This document shows, in pieces, positions 42,161 to 51,224 of a DNA stretch of 64,000 nt. The DNA comes from VBDM01 sp964430565. GTDB taxonomy: Bacteria; Pseudomonadota; Gammaproteobacteria; Burkholderiales; SG8-39. The stretch's first letter is position 1, and each line of letters starts with the position of its first letter. A program made the translations under genes and the position numbers. The DNA lies in the NCBI GenBank assembly GCA_964430565.1, contig CAYSFD010000011.1, positions 6,603 through 70,602 of the forward strand, read 5' to 3'. Below the pieces are notes generated by a model, which did not search any database, was not told where the DNA came from, and saw only the letters and a program-made list of their open reading frames with translations.

Positions 42161-42454
42161 ATGATGAAGATCCGTCCCTTGCACGACCGCGTTGTGGTGG
42201 AGCGTCTCGATGAAGAGCGCAAGTCCGCAGGCGGCATCGTCATTCCTGACAACGTGGCCGAGAAGCCCGACCAGGGCGAAGTCATCGCCATCGGTAAAGG
42301 CAAGATTCTCGAAGACGGCAAGGTGCGCCCGCTCGATGTCAAAGTTGGCGACCGCATCCTGTTCGGCAAGTTCTCCGGCCAGACCGTGAAAATCGAAGGC
42401 ACCGAGTACCTCGTGATGCGTGAAGACGACATCATGGGCATCGTCGCAAAGTAA
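42161..42454 (+). CDS. groES: Co-chaperonin GroES
   Basis: The 97-residue heptameric lid of the GroEL chamber. It begins MMKIRPLHDRVVVERLDEE (the second Met may be the true start) and contains the mobile loop KSAGGIVIPD and the C-terminal EYLVMREDDIMGIV. It is followed 23 bases later by groEL. No CIRCE inverted repeat is visible upstream, so heat control would rest on a sigma-32 promoter, which I could not place with confidence. Confidence 0.97.
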   Translation: MMKIRPLHDRVVVERLDEERKSAGGIVIPDNVAEKPDQGEVIAIGKGKILEDGKVRPLDVKVGDRILFGKFSGQTVKIEGTEYLVMREDDIMGIVAK

Positions 42455-42477
42455 GACCAACCCATTCAGGAGCAAAC

Positions 42478-44127
42478 ATGTCCGCTAAAGAAGTCCGTTT
42501 CCATGAGTCCGCGCGCCACAAGATGCTCGCGGGCGTCAATATTCTCGCCGATGCGGTCAAGGTGACCCTCGGCCCCAAGGGCCGCAACGTGATCCTCGAG
42601 CGCTCGTACGGCGCACCCACGGTCACCAAAGACGGCGTGTCGGTCGCCAAGGAAATCGAGCTGAAGGATAAGTTCGAAAATATGGGCGCGCAGATGGTGA
42701 AGGAGGTCGCGTCCAAGACTTCCGATGTCGCCGGTGACGGCACGACCACTGCCACCGTCCTCGCCCAATCGATCGTGAAGGAAGGCATGAAGTTCGTCGC
42801 CTCCGGCATGAATCCGATGGATCTCAAGCGCGGCGTCGACAAGGCGGTTATCGCCGTGGTCGAGGAGCTGAAGAGGATCTCCAAGCCCTGCACTACCGGC
42901 AAGGAAATCGCCCAGGTCGGGGCTGTTTCGGCCAATGCCGACAGCGAGATCGGTAAGCTCATCGCCGACGCAATGGAAAAAGTCGGTAAGGAGGGCGTGA
43001 TCACCGTCGAAGACGGCAAGGGTCTGCAGAACGAGCTCGAGATCGTCGAGGGCATGCAATTCGACCGGGGGTATCTCTCGCCCTACTTCATCAACAACGC
43101 CGAAAAGCAGATGTCTCTCCTGGAGAACCCCTACGTGCTTCTGTACGACAAGAAGGTCTCCAATGTCCGCGACCTGCTTCCGCTCCTCGAGCAGGTGGCG
43201 AAGGCCGGACGGCCGCTGCTCGTCATCGCCGAGGAAGTCGAAAACGAAGCCCTCGCCACCCTTGTGGTCAACAATCTGCGTGGAATCCTCAAGACCTGCG
43301 CGGTGAAGGCGCCGGGGTTCGGCGACCGTCGCAAAGCCATGCTCGAAGACCTCGCCGTCCTCACCGGCGGGCAGGTGATCGCCGAAGAAATCGGGCTGAC
43401 CCTCGAGAAGGTCACGCTTAAAGACCTTGGCCAGGCGAAGCGCGTCGAAATAGACAAGGAAGAGACGACCCTGATCGACGGCGCGGGTGATCCCAAGGCG
43501 ATCGAGGCGCGGGTGAAGAGCATCCGCACCCAGATCGAAGAGGCCACCAGCGACTACGACAAGGAAAAGCTGCAGGAGCGGGTAGCCAAGCTCGCCGGCG
43601 GCGTTGCAATAGTCAAGGTAGGCGCTGCGACCGAAATCGAAATGAAAGAAAAGAAGGCGCGCGTCGAAGACGCGCTGCACGCGACCCGCGCGGCGGTCGA
43701 GGAAGGCATCGTCCCCGGCGGCGGCGTGGCGTATATCCGCGCCCGCAGCGCGCTGGACAAGATCAAGGGCGACAACCCCGACCAGGAGGCCGGCATCAAG
43801 ATCGTGCGCCGCGCCCTGGAAGAGCCGTTGCGACAGATCGTCGCTAACGCCGGCGAGGAGCCGTCGGTGGTGATGGACAAGGTCGCCCAAGGCAAGGGCA
43901 ACTTTGGCTTCAATGCCCAGACTGAGGCATACGGGGATCTCGTCGAGATGGGCGTGGTCGACCCGACCAAGGTCGCGCGCGCGGCGCTGCAAAATGCGGC
44001 TTCCGTCGCCGGCCTGCTGCTCACTACCGAGGCAATGGTCGCCGAGTTGGTAGAAGAGAAGAGCGGTGCCAGCCCTGGCGGCCACGGCATGGGCGGAATG
44101 GGCGGTATGCAAGGGATGGATATGTAA
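42478..44127 (+). CDS. groEL: Chaperonin GroEL
   Basis: The 549-residue ATP-dependent folding chaperonin. Visible landmarks are TLGPKGRNVILE and DGVSVAKEIEL with the ATP-site DGTTTATVLA, the hinge region GRPLLVIAEEVE, and the Gly-Met C-terminal tail (GHGMGGMGGM) that lines the cavity floor. An AGGAGCAA ribosome-binding site precedes the ATG. Length and motifs are complete, so this is a functional housekeeping copy. Confidence 0.98.
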   Translation: MSAKEVRFHESARHKMLAGVNILADAVKVTLGPKGRNVILERSYGAPTVTKDGVSVAKEIELKDKFENMGAQMVKEVASKTSDVAGDGTTTATVLAQSIVKEGMKFVASGMNPMDLKRGVDKAVIAVVEELKRISKPCTTGKEIAQVGAVSANADSEIGKLIADAMEKVGKEGVITVEDGKGLQNELEIVEGMQFDRGYLSPYFINNAEKQMSLLENPYVLLYDKKVSNVRDLLPLLEQVAKAGRPLLVIAEEVENEALATLVVNNLRGILKTCAVKAPGFGDRRKAMLEDLAVLTGGQVIAEEIGLTLEKVTLKDLGQAKRVEIDKEETTLIDGAGDPKAIEARVKSIRTQIEEATSDYDKEKLQERVAKLAGGVAIVKVGAATEIEMKEKKARVEDALHATRAAVEEGIVPGGGVAYIRARSALDKIKGDNPDQEAGIKIVRRALEEPLRQIVANAGEEPSVVMDKVAQGKGNFGFNAQTEAYGDLVEMGVVDPTKVARAALQNAASVAGLLLTTEAMVAELVEEKSGASPGGHGMGGMGGMQGMDM

Positions 44128-44179
44128 TGTCCGAACCAATCTGGACTGTAGTTGCATTGCTTTTCTCCGGGGGTACGCA

Positions 44180-44449
44180 ATGAACATCGTCATGTGGATG
44201 TTGGCCGGAGGTATTCTCGGCTGGGTCGGTCATGCGTTTCTGGGTTTCAACGAAGAGCGAGGCATGGTGGTCTCGGCAATCATTGGTACCGTGGGCGGGC
44301 TCTTCGGCGGGAAATTGATTGCGCCCATGTTCACCGCCGCTGCGGCGGTTCCGGAAACTTTCAGCTTGTCCGCCCTATTCTTTGCCGCTGCAGTTGCGGC
44401 AGCATTCCTGGCCATCGGTAACCTGGTCGGCAAGCGCTGGGGCGTGTAA
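44180..44449 (+). CDS. GlsB/YeaQ/YmgE-like transglycosylase-associated membrane protein
   Basis: An 89-residue protein with three hydrophobic segments: MWMLAGGILGWVGHAFLG, then a glycine-rich GTVGGLFGGKLIAP loop, then a third helix near 60-80. This matches the small stress-associated membrane family, whose biochemical role is not known. ATG 44180 is chosen because the upstream frame overlaps groEL. It lies 52 bases after groEL, so heat-shock read-through could co-express it. Confidence 0.78.
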   Translation: MNIVMWMLAGGILGWVGHAFLGFNEERGMVVSAIIGTVGGLFGGKLIAPMFTAAAAVPETFSLSALFFAAAVAAAFLAIGNLVGKRWGV

Positions 44450-44456
44450 TCGCGTT

Positions 44457-44790
44457 GGTCAGGAAGCCTGCCAAGGCGCTTACGGGAGGAGCTGGGCCCG
44501 GACCCCGCAACACTCGTAAACCGGCAGCGCACACCGGTCGCAGCTGCCGGGCGGCCTCGTGGTTCTCAAGCCAGGACGCGCAGGCGGCGATCACCAGGCT
44601 CGTGTCCGCCGCTTACAACGCCGAACGCGTTCCAATGTGTCCCGGACCTGCTCGGCAGTAAGTGCGGGCAGTTCAGCGTCCGGCACCGCAACCACCCCTT
44701 TTCCGCGTTGTCGATAGAAGCTGGGCGGCGCGAAAGCCGCATTCGATTCAACGGTGTACGCTGACCGGCCCTACCTTCTGCGGGTTCGGC
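44457..44790 (-). pseudogene. Decayed AbrB-like antitoxin / PIN toxin locus
   Basis: On the minus strand, 44603-44772 reads out the C-terminal half of an AbrB-type antitoxin (VVAVPDAELPALTAEQV, then RDTLERVRR) without its N-terminus, beyond an upstream stop at 44771-44773. Next comes ADTSLVIAACASWLENHEAA, the start of a PIN toxin without a start codon. The toxin then shifts frame: its expected continuation (CALPVYE) appears in the next frame. The gene fragment ends near 44460. Order and spacing fit a toxin-antitoxin operon disabled by truncation and frameshift. Confidence 0.5.
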
Positions 44791-44839
44791 GCATGCGTTA
44801 CACTAACCGGATCGTAGCGGTGCCGGGTCGGGGAACCCA

Positions 44840-45355
44840 ATGAGTACAGCGAACATAGACAGAGGCAGCGCACCTGCGCCCAAGGGTCCGGGGTCGGAAG
44901 CTTGCGCGCTGGAAAGGCTGCCGCACATTATCAAGAAGATGTGCCTCATCTGGGCGCACCCGGAGTTTGACTCCTTCAGTTCGCACCTGCTCATGGATTC
45001 TCGCGACGGACAGCGGGCGGGGCTTCCGTGGGACGTCGCCGAGGAAATTCTGTTCCTCGCGGAACTGCGCGTCATCAAACGGGCCATCGTCGCCTCCGAC
45101 CTTACCGGGCAGCCTTTCTGGGAGACCTACCAGAAGATGCTCGCCAACGCCGAGGCCGAGCATCAGCGCCAACAGGCGGCGGCATGGAACGATCCGTTGT
45201 CCAACACGGATACGGGTCGCCTCAAGTCCGACAAGTCCGTTCTCGACCGCCCCTCGGAAGTAGGGAAGATGGCGGGGAAAACCGACCGTCCTTCGGTGTC
45301 GGGGAAAAGCGCGAGACCGAAGAAGAAAAGCTGGCTGGGCCGTCTGCTGGGATAA
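44840..45355 (+). CDS. Hypothetical cytoplasmic protein
   Basis: A 171-residue protein without a signal peptide. The N-terminal ~110 residues appear folded (LERLPHIIKKMCLIWAHPEF, LPWDVAEEILFLAELRVIKR); the last ~60 residues are polar, ending in a basic KKKSWLGRLLG. I do not recognise the family. It lies 73 bases before an outer-membrane-type protein gene on the same strand. Confidence 0.6.
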   Translation: MSTANIDRGSAPAPKGPGSEACALERLPHIIKKMCLIWAHPEFDSFSSHLLMDSRDGQRAGLPWDVAEEILFLAELRVIKRAIVASDLTGQPFWETYQKMLANAEAEHQRQQAAAWNDPLSNTDTGRLKSDKSVLDRPSEVGKMAGKTDRPSVSGKSARPKKKSWLGRLLG

Positions 45356-45428
45356 GCGCCTACGATCGTTGAAGGGTGTGGGCTGGAGCGCTCATATTGG
45401 AAGGATTTTTCAGAAGAGGAGAACTACG

Positions 45429-46046
45429 ATGAAACTGCTTGAGCTGAGGAAACTGAGTTGTGTGCTTGCCGCCGTGGGGCTGCTCGCCGCGCTGCCGGGC
45501 AGCGCGCTTGCGCAAGGTGTCCAGAACTCGATCAACCTCGCGGTTGGCTTCGTTCCCCCGATCGGCGACACTGATGGCACGATCGTGATGGTGGAGTACG
45601 AGCGGCTGATTTTGCCGAAGCTGTCCGTGTATGGCCGGGGCTCGGTCCTCAAATACAAATTCGACGACAACATCGACGAGGAAGACGGCAAGGGCACCGG
45701 CGTGGGCCTGGGCGTACGCTTCTTTCCGCAGGGGGGACTGAAGGGGTTCTATGTCGGCGGGGGCATCGGGCACTACAGATCGACGTGGGACTGGAAGGAC
45801 GACAAGGGCACATCCTTCCGGACTGAGGGGAACGGAAAAACGTCATCGATCCAGTGGGGCGGCGAGGTCGGCTACCGGTTCAATCTGGGGGAGCGCATAT
45901 CCCTGACCCCGATGTTCAACGTCGGGAGCTGGCTGGGCGCGGACACCACGTGCAACCAGACCTATCCGACAAGCCAAACCTGCACCAAGGACAGCGAGGC
46001 AGGTTTCTACGCGGCGATTTCACTCGCGCTCGGGATCGCGTTCTAG
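45429..46046 (+). CDS. Outer-membrane beta-barrel-type exported protein
   Basis: ATG 45429 with AGAGGAGAA upstream gives 205 residues. A signal peptide ends at ALAQG, followed by alternating amphipathic strands with many Gly and aromatic residues (KLSVYGRGSVLKYKF, GFYVGGGIGHYRSTW, SIQWGGEVGYRFNL) and a C-terminal Phe, as in porin-like barrels inserted by BAM. Two cysteines near the C-terminus (TTCNQ, QTCTK) may form a loop disulfide. Its stop codon overlaps that of the converging hydrolase in CTAG. Confidence 0.72.
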   Translation: MKLLELRKLSCVLAAVGLLAALPGSALAQGVQNSINLAVGFVPPIGDTDGTIVMVEYERLILPKLSVYGRGSVLKYKFDDNIDEEDGKGTGVGLGVRFFPQGGLKGFYVGGGIGHYRSTWDWKDDKGTSFRTEGNGKTSSIQWGGEVGYRFNLGERISLTPMFNVGSWLGADTTCNQTYPTSQTCTKDSEAGFYAAISLALGIAF

Positions 46047-47059
46047 GTCCCGCTTTTCCGGGCCGTGGGGTCTCGCGTGCGCGCAGGCCTCCGGTCCGGC
46101 CGGCTGCTCAGAAACGCCGTCAACTCCGATACGACCTCATTCTGGCGGCCCACCCACAGGTGCCCCCCTGTGGGAAAGCTCACAAGGCGCGCTCCCGGGA
46201 TGCGTACCGCGAGGTGGCGGCTGCTTTCGTGGATCCCGAATAAGTCGTTCTCGATACTGATGACGAGCGTGGAAACGTCCAGCCGCTCCAGCTCGTAACG
46301 CGGCGCTGAGGCAAGGATCGTCACGTCATTCCACAGCCCCCTCCGGCGCGGACCGAGGGGCAGGGCGTCGCGCATGACCCGCAGGATGCGCTCCTGCTCC
46401 TCAAGAGGCGCGTTCCTGAAATCGCGGACCGGGGTGGCAAACACCCTCTCCAGCATGGTGTCTCGAGCGAGCTGCAGGTTCATCCAGAAGAAGAAGTCCG
46501 ATCCGAGGATAGCCTCGGCCATGAAGGAGGGCGGCGCGGGCGGTGGCAGTTGCGGCTCACCTGCCCGGCGCGGCGGGAAAAAAGCCGGAACGAGGAGAAC
46601 CATCGCCGAACATCTGTGCGCGTGTCTCAGACAGAACTGGATTGTGGAAGGCGCACCCGCCGAGCCCCCTAGGATCGCCGCTTTCGGCAAGCCGAGCGCG
46701 TCGAGCAAGCAGGCGTGGGCGTCGGCCTGAGCTGTAGGCGACGCGTCGGCCGGGAAGGAACTGCGGAGATATCCGAATCTCGACATGGCGATCACCCTGA
46801 AGCCCAAATCGGCAAGCGGCCGTCCGAATTCCAGGCCCTGGTCGAAGCCGCCGCCCGCCCCGTGCACGACCAGCAGCGGCATGCCCTTGCCGGCGATCGC
46901 GTATTCGATCGATCCGCACGGGGTGTCGACGATCTGGCTGCCGGAAGAGACCCGGGCTTCCGCCGCGGCGATCTCGTGCCGATAACTGGAGACGGTGAAC
47001 GCGATCGATCCCATTACCACCGCTCCTGCGACGGCCAGAATTGCCCCAACGCGTTTCAT
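46043..47059 (-). CDS. Alpha/beta hydrolase with N-terminal membrane anchor or signal
   Basis: The 338-residue protein has a hydrophobic N-terminal stretch (residues ~4-24) without a lipobox, so it may stay anchored. The hydrolase core shows the oxyanion region VVHGAGGGFDQG, nucleophile elbow LGGSAGAPS, an acidic residue in ISIENDLFG and the final His in FPTGGHLWVG. Substrate unknown. The end converges on the outer-membrane gene with a 4-base overlap, and the upstream side carries a hairpin repeat. Confidence 0.78.
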   Translation of the reverse strand: MKRVGAILAVAGAVVMGSIAFTVSSYRHEIAAAEARVSSGSQIVDTPCGSIEYAIAGKGMPLLVVHGAGGGFDQGLEFGRPLADLGFRVIAMSRFGYLRSSFPADASPTAQADAHACLLDALGLPKAAILGGSAGAPSTIQFCLRHAHRCSAMVLLVPAFFPPRRAGEPQLPPPAPPSFMAEAILGSDFFFWMNLQLARDTMLERVFATPVRDFRNAPLEEQERILRVMRDALPLGPRRRGLWNDVTILASAPRYELERLDVSTLVISIENDLFGIHESSRHLAVRIPGARLVSFPTGGHLWVGRQNEVVSELTAFLSSRPDRRPARTRDPTARKSGT

Positions 47060-47073
47060 AAGAGTGACGGCCT

Positions 47074-47094
47074 CCCTCTCCCTCCGGGAGAGGG
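47074..47094. repeat. Hairpin repeat CCCTCTCCC/GGGAGAGGG
   Basis: A perfect 9-bp stem with a TCC loop lies 15 bases upstream of the hydrolase start on the minus strand, followed by purine-rich GACTGAGGGTGAGAGG. Repeats of this form are common dispersed elements in bacterial genomes. In the hydrolase leader RNA it would lie close to the ribosome-binding site and might lower translation. Confidence 0.5.
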
Positions 47095-47197
47095 ACTGAG
47101 GGTGAGAGGACCGCGGGTGGGGGACACAGGGTGGGGGAAAAACGGCATGATGGTAATACCGAAATGAAGTTTTTGAACAGGATATCGCAGCATATCA

Positions 47198-47506
47198 ATG
47201 TGGGAAGCATGGGCACTCGCGGCGCTTGCCTTGCTCGCCTGGTTGTGGTTCGACAGCATGCGTGCTCGGGAGCGTGCGGTCGCGGCGGGCTCGAGGGCCT
47301 GCGAGCGCGACGGTTTGCAGTTCCTCGACGAGACCGTGGAGTGCGTGTCGCTTCGTCCCGCGCGCGACGAAAACGGACGTATCGCCCTGCGACGCATATA
47401 CCGGTTCGAGTTTTCCGACAACGGCGACAACCGTCGCGACGGCAACGTGTCCCTGCTTGGCGGCAGGGTAGAATCGCTCACCATGGACCCTTACTTGTTG
47501 CGTTGA
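47198..47506 (+). CDS. DUF3301 domain-containing membrane protein
   Basis: A 102-residue protein with one N-terminal transmembrane segment (ALAALALLAWLWFDSMRARE) and the DUF3301 signature ACERDGLQFLDETVEC and RIYRFEFSDNGDNRRDG. Function unknown; the family is restricted mainly to Beta- and Gammaproteobacteria. It lies 15 bases before fpr on the same strand. Confidence 0.85.
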   Translation: MWEAWALAALALLAWLWFDSMRARERAVAAGSRACERDGLQFLDETVECVSLRPARDENGRIALRRIYRFEFSDNGDNRRDGNVSLLGGRVESLTMDPYLLR

Positions 47507-47521
47507 GCCGAGCGGTGAAGC

Positions 47522-48265
47522 ATGCCGAAGTGGATCGAGGGCACGGTCGTCAACCAGAAGCGCTGGACGGAGACCCTGTTCACGCTGTGTGTGGACGCCG
47601 AGGTCACGGCGTTCGAAGCGGGGCAGTTCGCCAAACTCGCGCTCGCCGTGGGCAGCGAGATGGTGGCGCGGCCGTACTCGTTCGTCAATGCGCCGAAACA
47701 GCGTCCGCACGAGTTCTATTACGTCACGCTGCCCGAGGGGCCGCTCACGCAGCGGCTGTGCAAGCTCGAATCGGGCGACACGGTCTATCTCGCGCCGCGG
47801 CCATCGGGGTTTCTGGTGCTCTCCGAAGTCCCCGACGGAACGAACCTGTGGCTGATTTCCACGGGAACGGGCCTGGGTCCGTTCCTGTCCATCCTCAAGA
47901 CCGATTTGCCTTGGCAGCGCTTCCAGCAGGTGGTCTTGGTGCACGCCGTACGTCACCCGGATGAGCTCACCTACCGCGACAGTATCGAGCGACTGCTCGA
48001 TGAGCGCGGCGAGCGTATGCGCGTCGTCTCCTTCTTGAGCCGCGAAGAGCGGCCGGGCACGCTGCACGGACGCATCCCCGCCGCAATAGAGGACGGGCGA
48101 CTCGAGGCCACGGCGGGCGTGGCGCTTTCGGCGAAAACTTCGCAGGTCATGATTTGCGGCAACCCGGAGATGGTGACGGACACGACCGAGGCGCTCAAGC
48201 GCCGCGGGATGAAGAAGCACCGGCGCAGGGATCCGGGACATATTACGGTGGAGAACTACTGGTGA
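47522..48265 (+). CDS. fpr: Ferredoxin/flavodoxin-NADP+ reductase
   Basis: A 247-residue FNR that exchanges electrons between NADPH and ferredoxin or flavodoxin. The FAD-binding motif is ARPYSFVNAP near residues 56-65, the NADP-binding motif STGTGLGPFLS near 117-127, and the C-terminus (DPGHITVENYW) ends in an aromatic residue as in bacterial Fpr. Its TGA overlaps the GTG of the next gene by 4 bases. Confidence 0.92.
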   Translation: MPKWIEGTVVNQKRWTETLFTLCVDAEVTAFEAGQFAKLALAVGSEMVARPYSFVNAPKQRPHEFYYVTLPEGPLTQRLCKLESGDTVYLAPRPSGFLVLSEVPDGTNLWLISTGTGLGPFLSILKTDLPWQRFQQVVLVHAVRHPDELTYRDSIERLLDERGERMRVVSFLSREERPGTLHGRIPAAIEDGRLEATAGVALSAKTSQVMICGNPEMVTDTTEALKRRGMKKHRRRDPGHITVENYW

Positions 48266-49122
48266 AGAGAACGGTAGCTCACTTGGCGCTCGCGGCTTGC
48301 GCGTCATTGCTGGCCGCCTGCAGCATGACGCGCGTCGGCTACAACTACGCCGACACCGTCGCGCGCTACATGGCGTCGGACTATCTCGACCTTGACGCCG
48401 TGCAGTCCAAGGACCTGGAGCCGCGCCTGGTGCGACTTCACCAGTGGCATCGTGTGAACGAGCTTCCGGCGTACGCGGCCCTGTTGAACAACGCGAGCCA
48501 ACGCGCCGCAAAGGGCATCACGGCGGAGGATGTCGCGTGGGGGTTGGGCAACGTGCGGGCGCGCTACCGCAAGTTCGCGGCGAAAGCGGCCGAGGACACC
48601 GCACCCGTGCTCGCGACGCTCGGGCTCCCGCAGCTCGCGGCTCTCGAGCACAAGTTCGCCGAGAACAATGAAAAATTCGCGAAAGAGTTCCTCTCCCAGG
48701 ACGACATGAAGCGCCGGCGCGCGCAGAAGAAGCGCATGCTCGAACGTTTCCGCGATTTTGCGGGCGACTTGACCCCCGAGCAGGAGGCCCGCATCGAGCG
48801 CTTCGCTATTGCCCACGAGCGCCACGTCTTACTGCGCTTCGAGGATCGGCAGCGCTGGCAGCACGACGTGGTCGCGCTGCTCCGGCAGCAGCGCCCTTCG
48901 CAGGAGCTCGGGCGGAGCCTCGCCGAGATGTTCGACAAGCCCGAGCTGCGGCGTTCCGAGGAGTTCCTGCGTGAGGACAGGCGTTGGGATGTGGATCTCG
49001 GACAACTCATTGTGGATCTAGACCGCTCGCTGTCTCCGAAACAGCGTGCGCACGTGGTGCGGCGTCTTTCGGACTACGCCGAGGATTTCTCCGTTCTCGC
49101 AGGAAAGGGGCAGCCCGCATGA
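48262..49122 (+). CDS. DUF6279-like lipoprotein
   Basis: GTG 48262 overlaps the fpr stop (GTGA) and gives 286 residues starting with a lipoprotein signal (SLLAAC, Cys20). The mature protein is helical and charged, with GYNYADTVARYMASDYLDLDAVQ near its start and a long coiled region (~140-200), as in the DUF6279 family. Role unknown. Its end overlaps the TlpA-like gene by 4 bases (ATGA), so fpr, this gene and the next are translationally linked. Confidence 0.72.
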   Translation: MKRTVAHLALAACASLLAACSMTRVGYNYADTVARYMASDYLDLDAVQSKDLEPRLVRLHQWHRVNELPAYAALLNNASQRAAKGITAEDVAWGLGNVRARYRKFAAKAAEDTAPVLATLGLPQLAALEHKFAENNEKFAKEFLSQDDMKRRRAQKKRMLERFRDFAGDLTPEQEARIERFAIAHERHVLLRFEDRQRWQHDVVALLRQQRPSQELGRSLAEMFDKPELRRSEEFLREDRRWDVDLGQLIVDLDRSLSPKQRAHVVRRLSDYAEDFSVLAGKGQPA

Positions 49123-49649
49123 GCGCGCCTGATTGTAAGGGGGCTTTGCTCGCTGTGGCATTGCTTGCCTGGTCCTGCGCCGCTGGGGCCGCCGGGGCCG
49201 CCGACCGAGAGTTGAAGCCCTGGAGCGGAGGCGCCACGCCACCCCTCGCGCTGCGCGACGTGCAGGGAAAGGAGCACAAGCTCTCCGACTACCGCGGCAA
49301 GGTCATCGTGATCAATTTCTGGGCCACCTGGTGCGATCCCTGCCGCGAGGAGATGCCCTCGATGCAGCGGCTGCAGGACAAGCTCGCGGGAAAGCCGTTC
49401 GCGATCCTTGCGGTGGGCTACGGCGAGGGCGCGCCGCGGGTCAACGATTTTCTGAAGAAGGTGCCGGTGCGCTTCACCGTGCTGCTTGACCGCGACACCT
49501 CCGCGGCGACGGCGTGGAAGGTGAAGGTTCTGCCCACGACGCTCGTGCTCGATTCCCAGCAGCGAATCCGATATTCGGTGGTGGGCGACCTCGAGTGGGA
49601 CTCGCCCAAGGTTGAGGGCGCGATCCGGAAGCTCTTGCCGCCCGGCTGA
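49119..49649 (+). CDS. TlpA-like exported thioredoxin-fold protein
   Basis: From ATG 49119 the 176-residue protein has a signal peptide (ending AAGAAD) and a thioredoxin fold with WATWCDPC as active site. VKVLPTTLVLD carries the cis-proline of the fold. TlpA/ResA-type proteins reduce periplasmic disulfides, for instance in cytochrome maturation. It is coupled to the upstream lipoprotein gene by a 4-base overlap. Confidence 0.88.
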   Translation: MSAPDCKGALLAVALLAWSCAAGAAGAADRELKPWSGGATPPLALRDVQGKEHKLSDYRGKVIVINFWATWCDPCREEMPSMQRLQDKLAGKPFAILAVGYGEGAPRVNDFLKKVPVRFTVLLDRDTSAATAWKVKVLPTTLVLDSQQRIRYSVVGDLEWDSPKVEGAIRKLLPPG

Positions 49650-49723
49650 GCCTATCCGCTTGCATGGCGGCGTAGAGTGAGTTGCGGTGTCCGCCGCGCG
49701 CCTTCCGGCAGGTGGAACCAGCG

Positions 49724-50500
49724 ATGATTCTGCATTTCTCCCACGCCAACGGCTTTCCCGCCGTGTGCTACCGCAAGATGTTCTCCTATCTCGAGCGCGA
49801 TTTCGAGATCAAATACGTCAACACCATCGGGCACGATCCGCGCCATCCGGTCACCGACAGCTGGCCGCATCTGGTCGCGGAACTGATCGAGCGTCTCGAA
49901 CGCCATGGCAAGCCCGTGCTCGGTGTGGGGCATTCGCTCGGCGGCTATCTCACGGCGCTTGCGGCCCTTGAACGCCCGGCGCTGTTCCGCGCCATTATCC
50001 TGCTCGACTCGCCGATCCTCGGGAAACGGCAAGGGAGCGTATTCAAGATGATCAAGCGCTTCGGCCTGGCCGATCGGGTGACGCCGGCCGGCGCGACGCG
50101 CGACCGCCGCGCCGAATGGGCTTCGGCCGACGAAGCCTTCGCCCACTTCCGCTACAAGAAGACATTTCAACCCTTCGACCCGGAGTGCCTGCGCGACTAC
50201 GTGACGCTCGGAATGGTGCCATCCCCGCGCGGCGTGCGGCTTGCCTTCGACCCGGCGATCGAGTCCCGCATCTATCGCACGTTTCCGCACGGCCTCGCCG
50301 GCGAGCTGCCGAAGCTGCGGGTGCCGGCGGGATTCATCTGCGGACGCGAGTCCGCCGAGGCGCGGCGGGTCGGGCTTTCGACCACCCGCAGGCATTTTCG
50401 CCTCGTGCGCGTCGCGGGCGGACATCTGTTTCCGTTCGAGCGTCCCGAGGCCGCGGCGCTCGCCATCCGCGAGATGGCAGCAGATTTGCTGCCATCCTGA
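49724..50500 (+). CDS. Alpha/beta hydrolase
   Basis: The start at ATG 49724 gives 258 residues beginning MILHFSHANGFPAVCYRK, the HANGF oxyanion motif of a cytosolic hydrolase subgroup. The nucleophile elbow is GVGHSLGGYL and the last His lies in VAGGHLFPFE. No signal peptide. Substrate unknown. The stop codon is embedded in a degenerate hairpin repeat. Confidence 0.78.
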   Translation: MILHFSHANGFPAVCYRKMFSYLERDFEIKYVNTIGHDPRHPVTDSWPHLVAELIERLERHGKPVLGVGHSLGGYLTALAALERPALFRAIILLDSPILGKRQGSVFKMIKRFGLADRVTPAGATRDRRAEWASADEAFAHFRYKKTFQPFDPECLRDYVTLGMVPSPRGVRLAFDPAIESRIYRTFPHGLAGELPKLRVPAGFICGRESAEARRVGLSTTRRHFRLVRVAGGHLFPFERPEAAALAIREMAADLLPS

Positions 50501-50540
50501 GCCCTTCGCTTCGCTCGAGGGTAAACTCCGCGAAGGATTT
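50496..50540. repeat. Degenerate hairpin repeat at gene end
   Basis: CCTTCGC at 50503-50509 pairs with GCGAAGG at 50530-50536. The left side reads CATCCTGAG, akin to the CATTCTGAG arm of the element at 23244. It overlaps the hydrolase stop codon and may act as a weak terminator. Confidence 0.3.
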
Positions 50541-50653
50541 GCTTTGGCGAGCGATGCTTGGGGTCGGAAGTTGCATCCGGAATAAGTTCCACTGCGTAAC
50601 AGTTAACCGGATGCTTGCTCCCTTATAATCTTCGTTCCACTTTAGGAGTCACT

Positions 50654-51145
50654 ATGCGCAAACTACTGATTTCAGCCCTTGTCCTCTTGGCGGGGTTCGC
50701 CCTGAGCCCCCTGCTTCACGCCGCCGATAGCACTCCCGCCCCGACGCGTCCGGCCGATCCGGACTACGAGAGCGGCATGAAGGCGACTGCCGCCGGCGAC
50801 TGGAAAGCTGCGACCGACAGCTTCAGCCGGGTGGCGTCGCGCGAGCCGGACAACGCCGACGTTCAGAACCATCTCGGTTATGCCTGGCGCAAGTCCGGCA
50901 ACCTCGATCTCGCCTTCAAGCACTACAACGAGGCGTTGCGCCTGGACCCGAAGCACAAGGGCGTGCACGAATACATCGGCGAAGCTTACTTGATGGTGAA
51001 CAACCTGCCGAAGGCCGAGGAGCACCTCGCGCGGCTCGACAAGCTCTGCTTCTTTTCCTGCGAGGAATACCGCGACCTGAAGAAGGCCGTCGAGCAATAC
51101 AAATCCAAATCTGCGCTGCAGGGCACGCCCAAGGGGCGGCCCTGA
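50654..51145 (+). CDS. Exported tetratricopeptide-repeat protein
   Basis: ATG 50654 with TTAGGAGTCACT upstream gives 163 residues. A signal peptide ends near LHAAD, followed by about three TPR units (ESGMKATAAGDWKAATDSF; NHLGYAWRKSGNLDLAFKHY; EYIGEAYLMVNNLPKAEEHL). A late KLCFFSCEEY segment with two cysteines is conserved in similar periplasmic TPR proteins. Acts as an interaction scaffold; partner unknown. A strong terminator follows 80 bases downstream. Confidence 0.85.
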   Translation: MRKLLISALVLLAGFALSPLLHAADSTPAPTRPADPDYESGMKATAAGDWKAATDSFSRVASREPDNADVQNHLGYAWRKSGNLDLAFKHYNEALRLDPKHKGVHEYIGEAYLMVNNLPKAEEHLARLDKLCFFSCEEYRDLKKAVEQYKSKSALQGTPKGRP

Positions 51146-51224
51146 GCTTCCGCGCGGATCGACCGGACACGATGCGCCGGTCATCGGCGCGAGGTCGGGC
51201 CCGACCTAGGGGCATGCACCAAAC

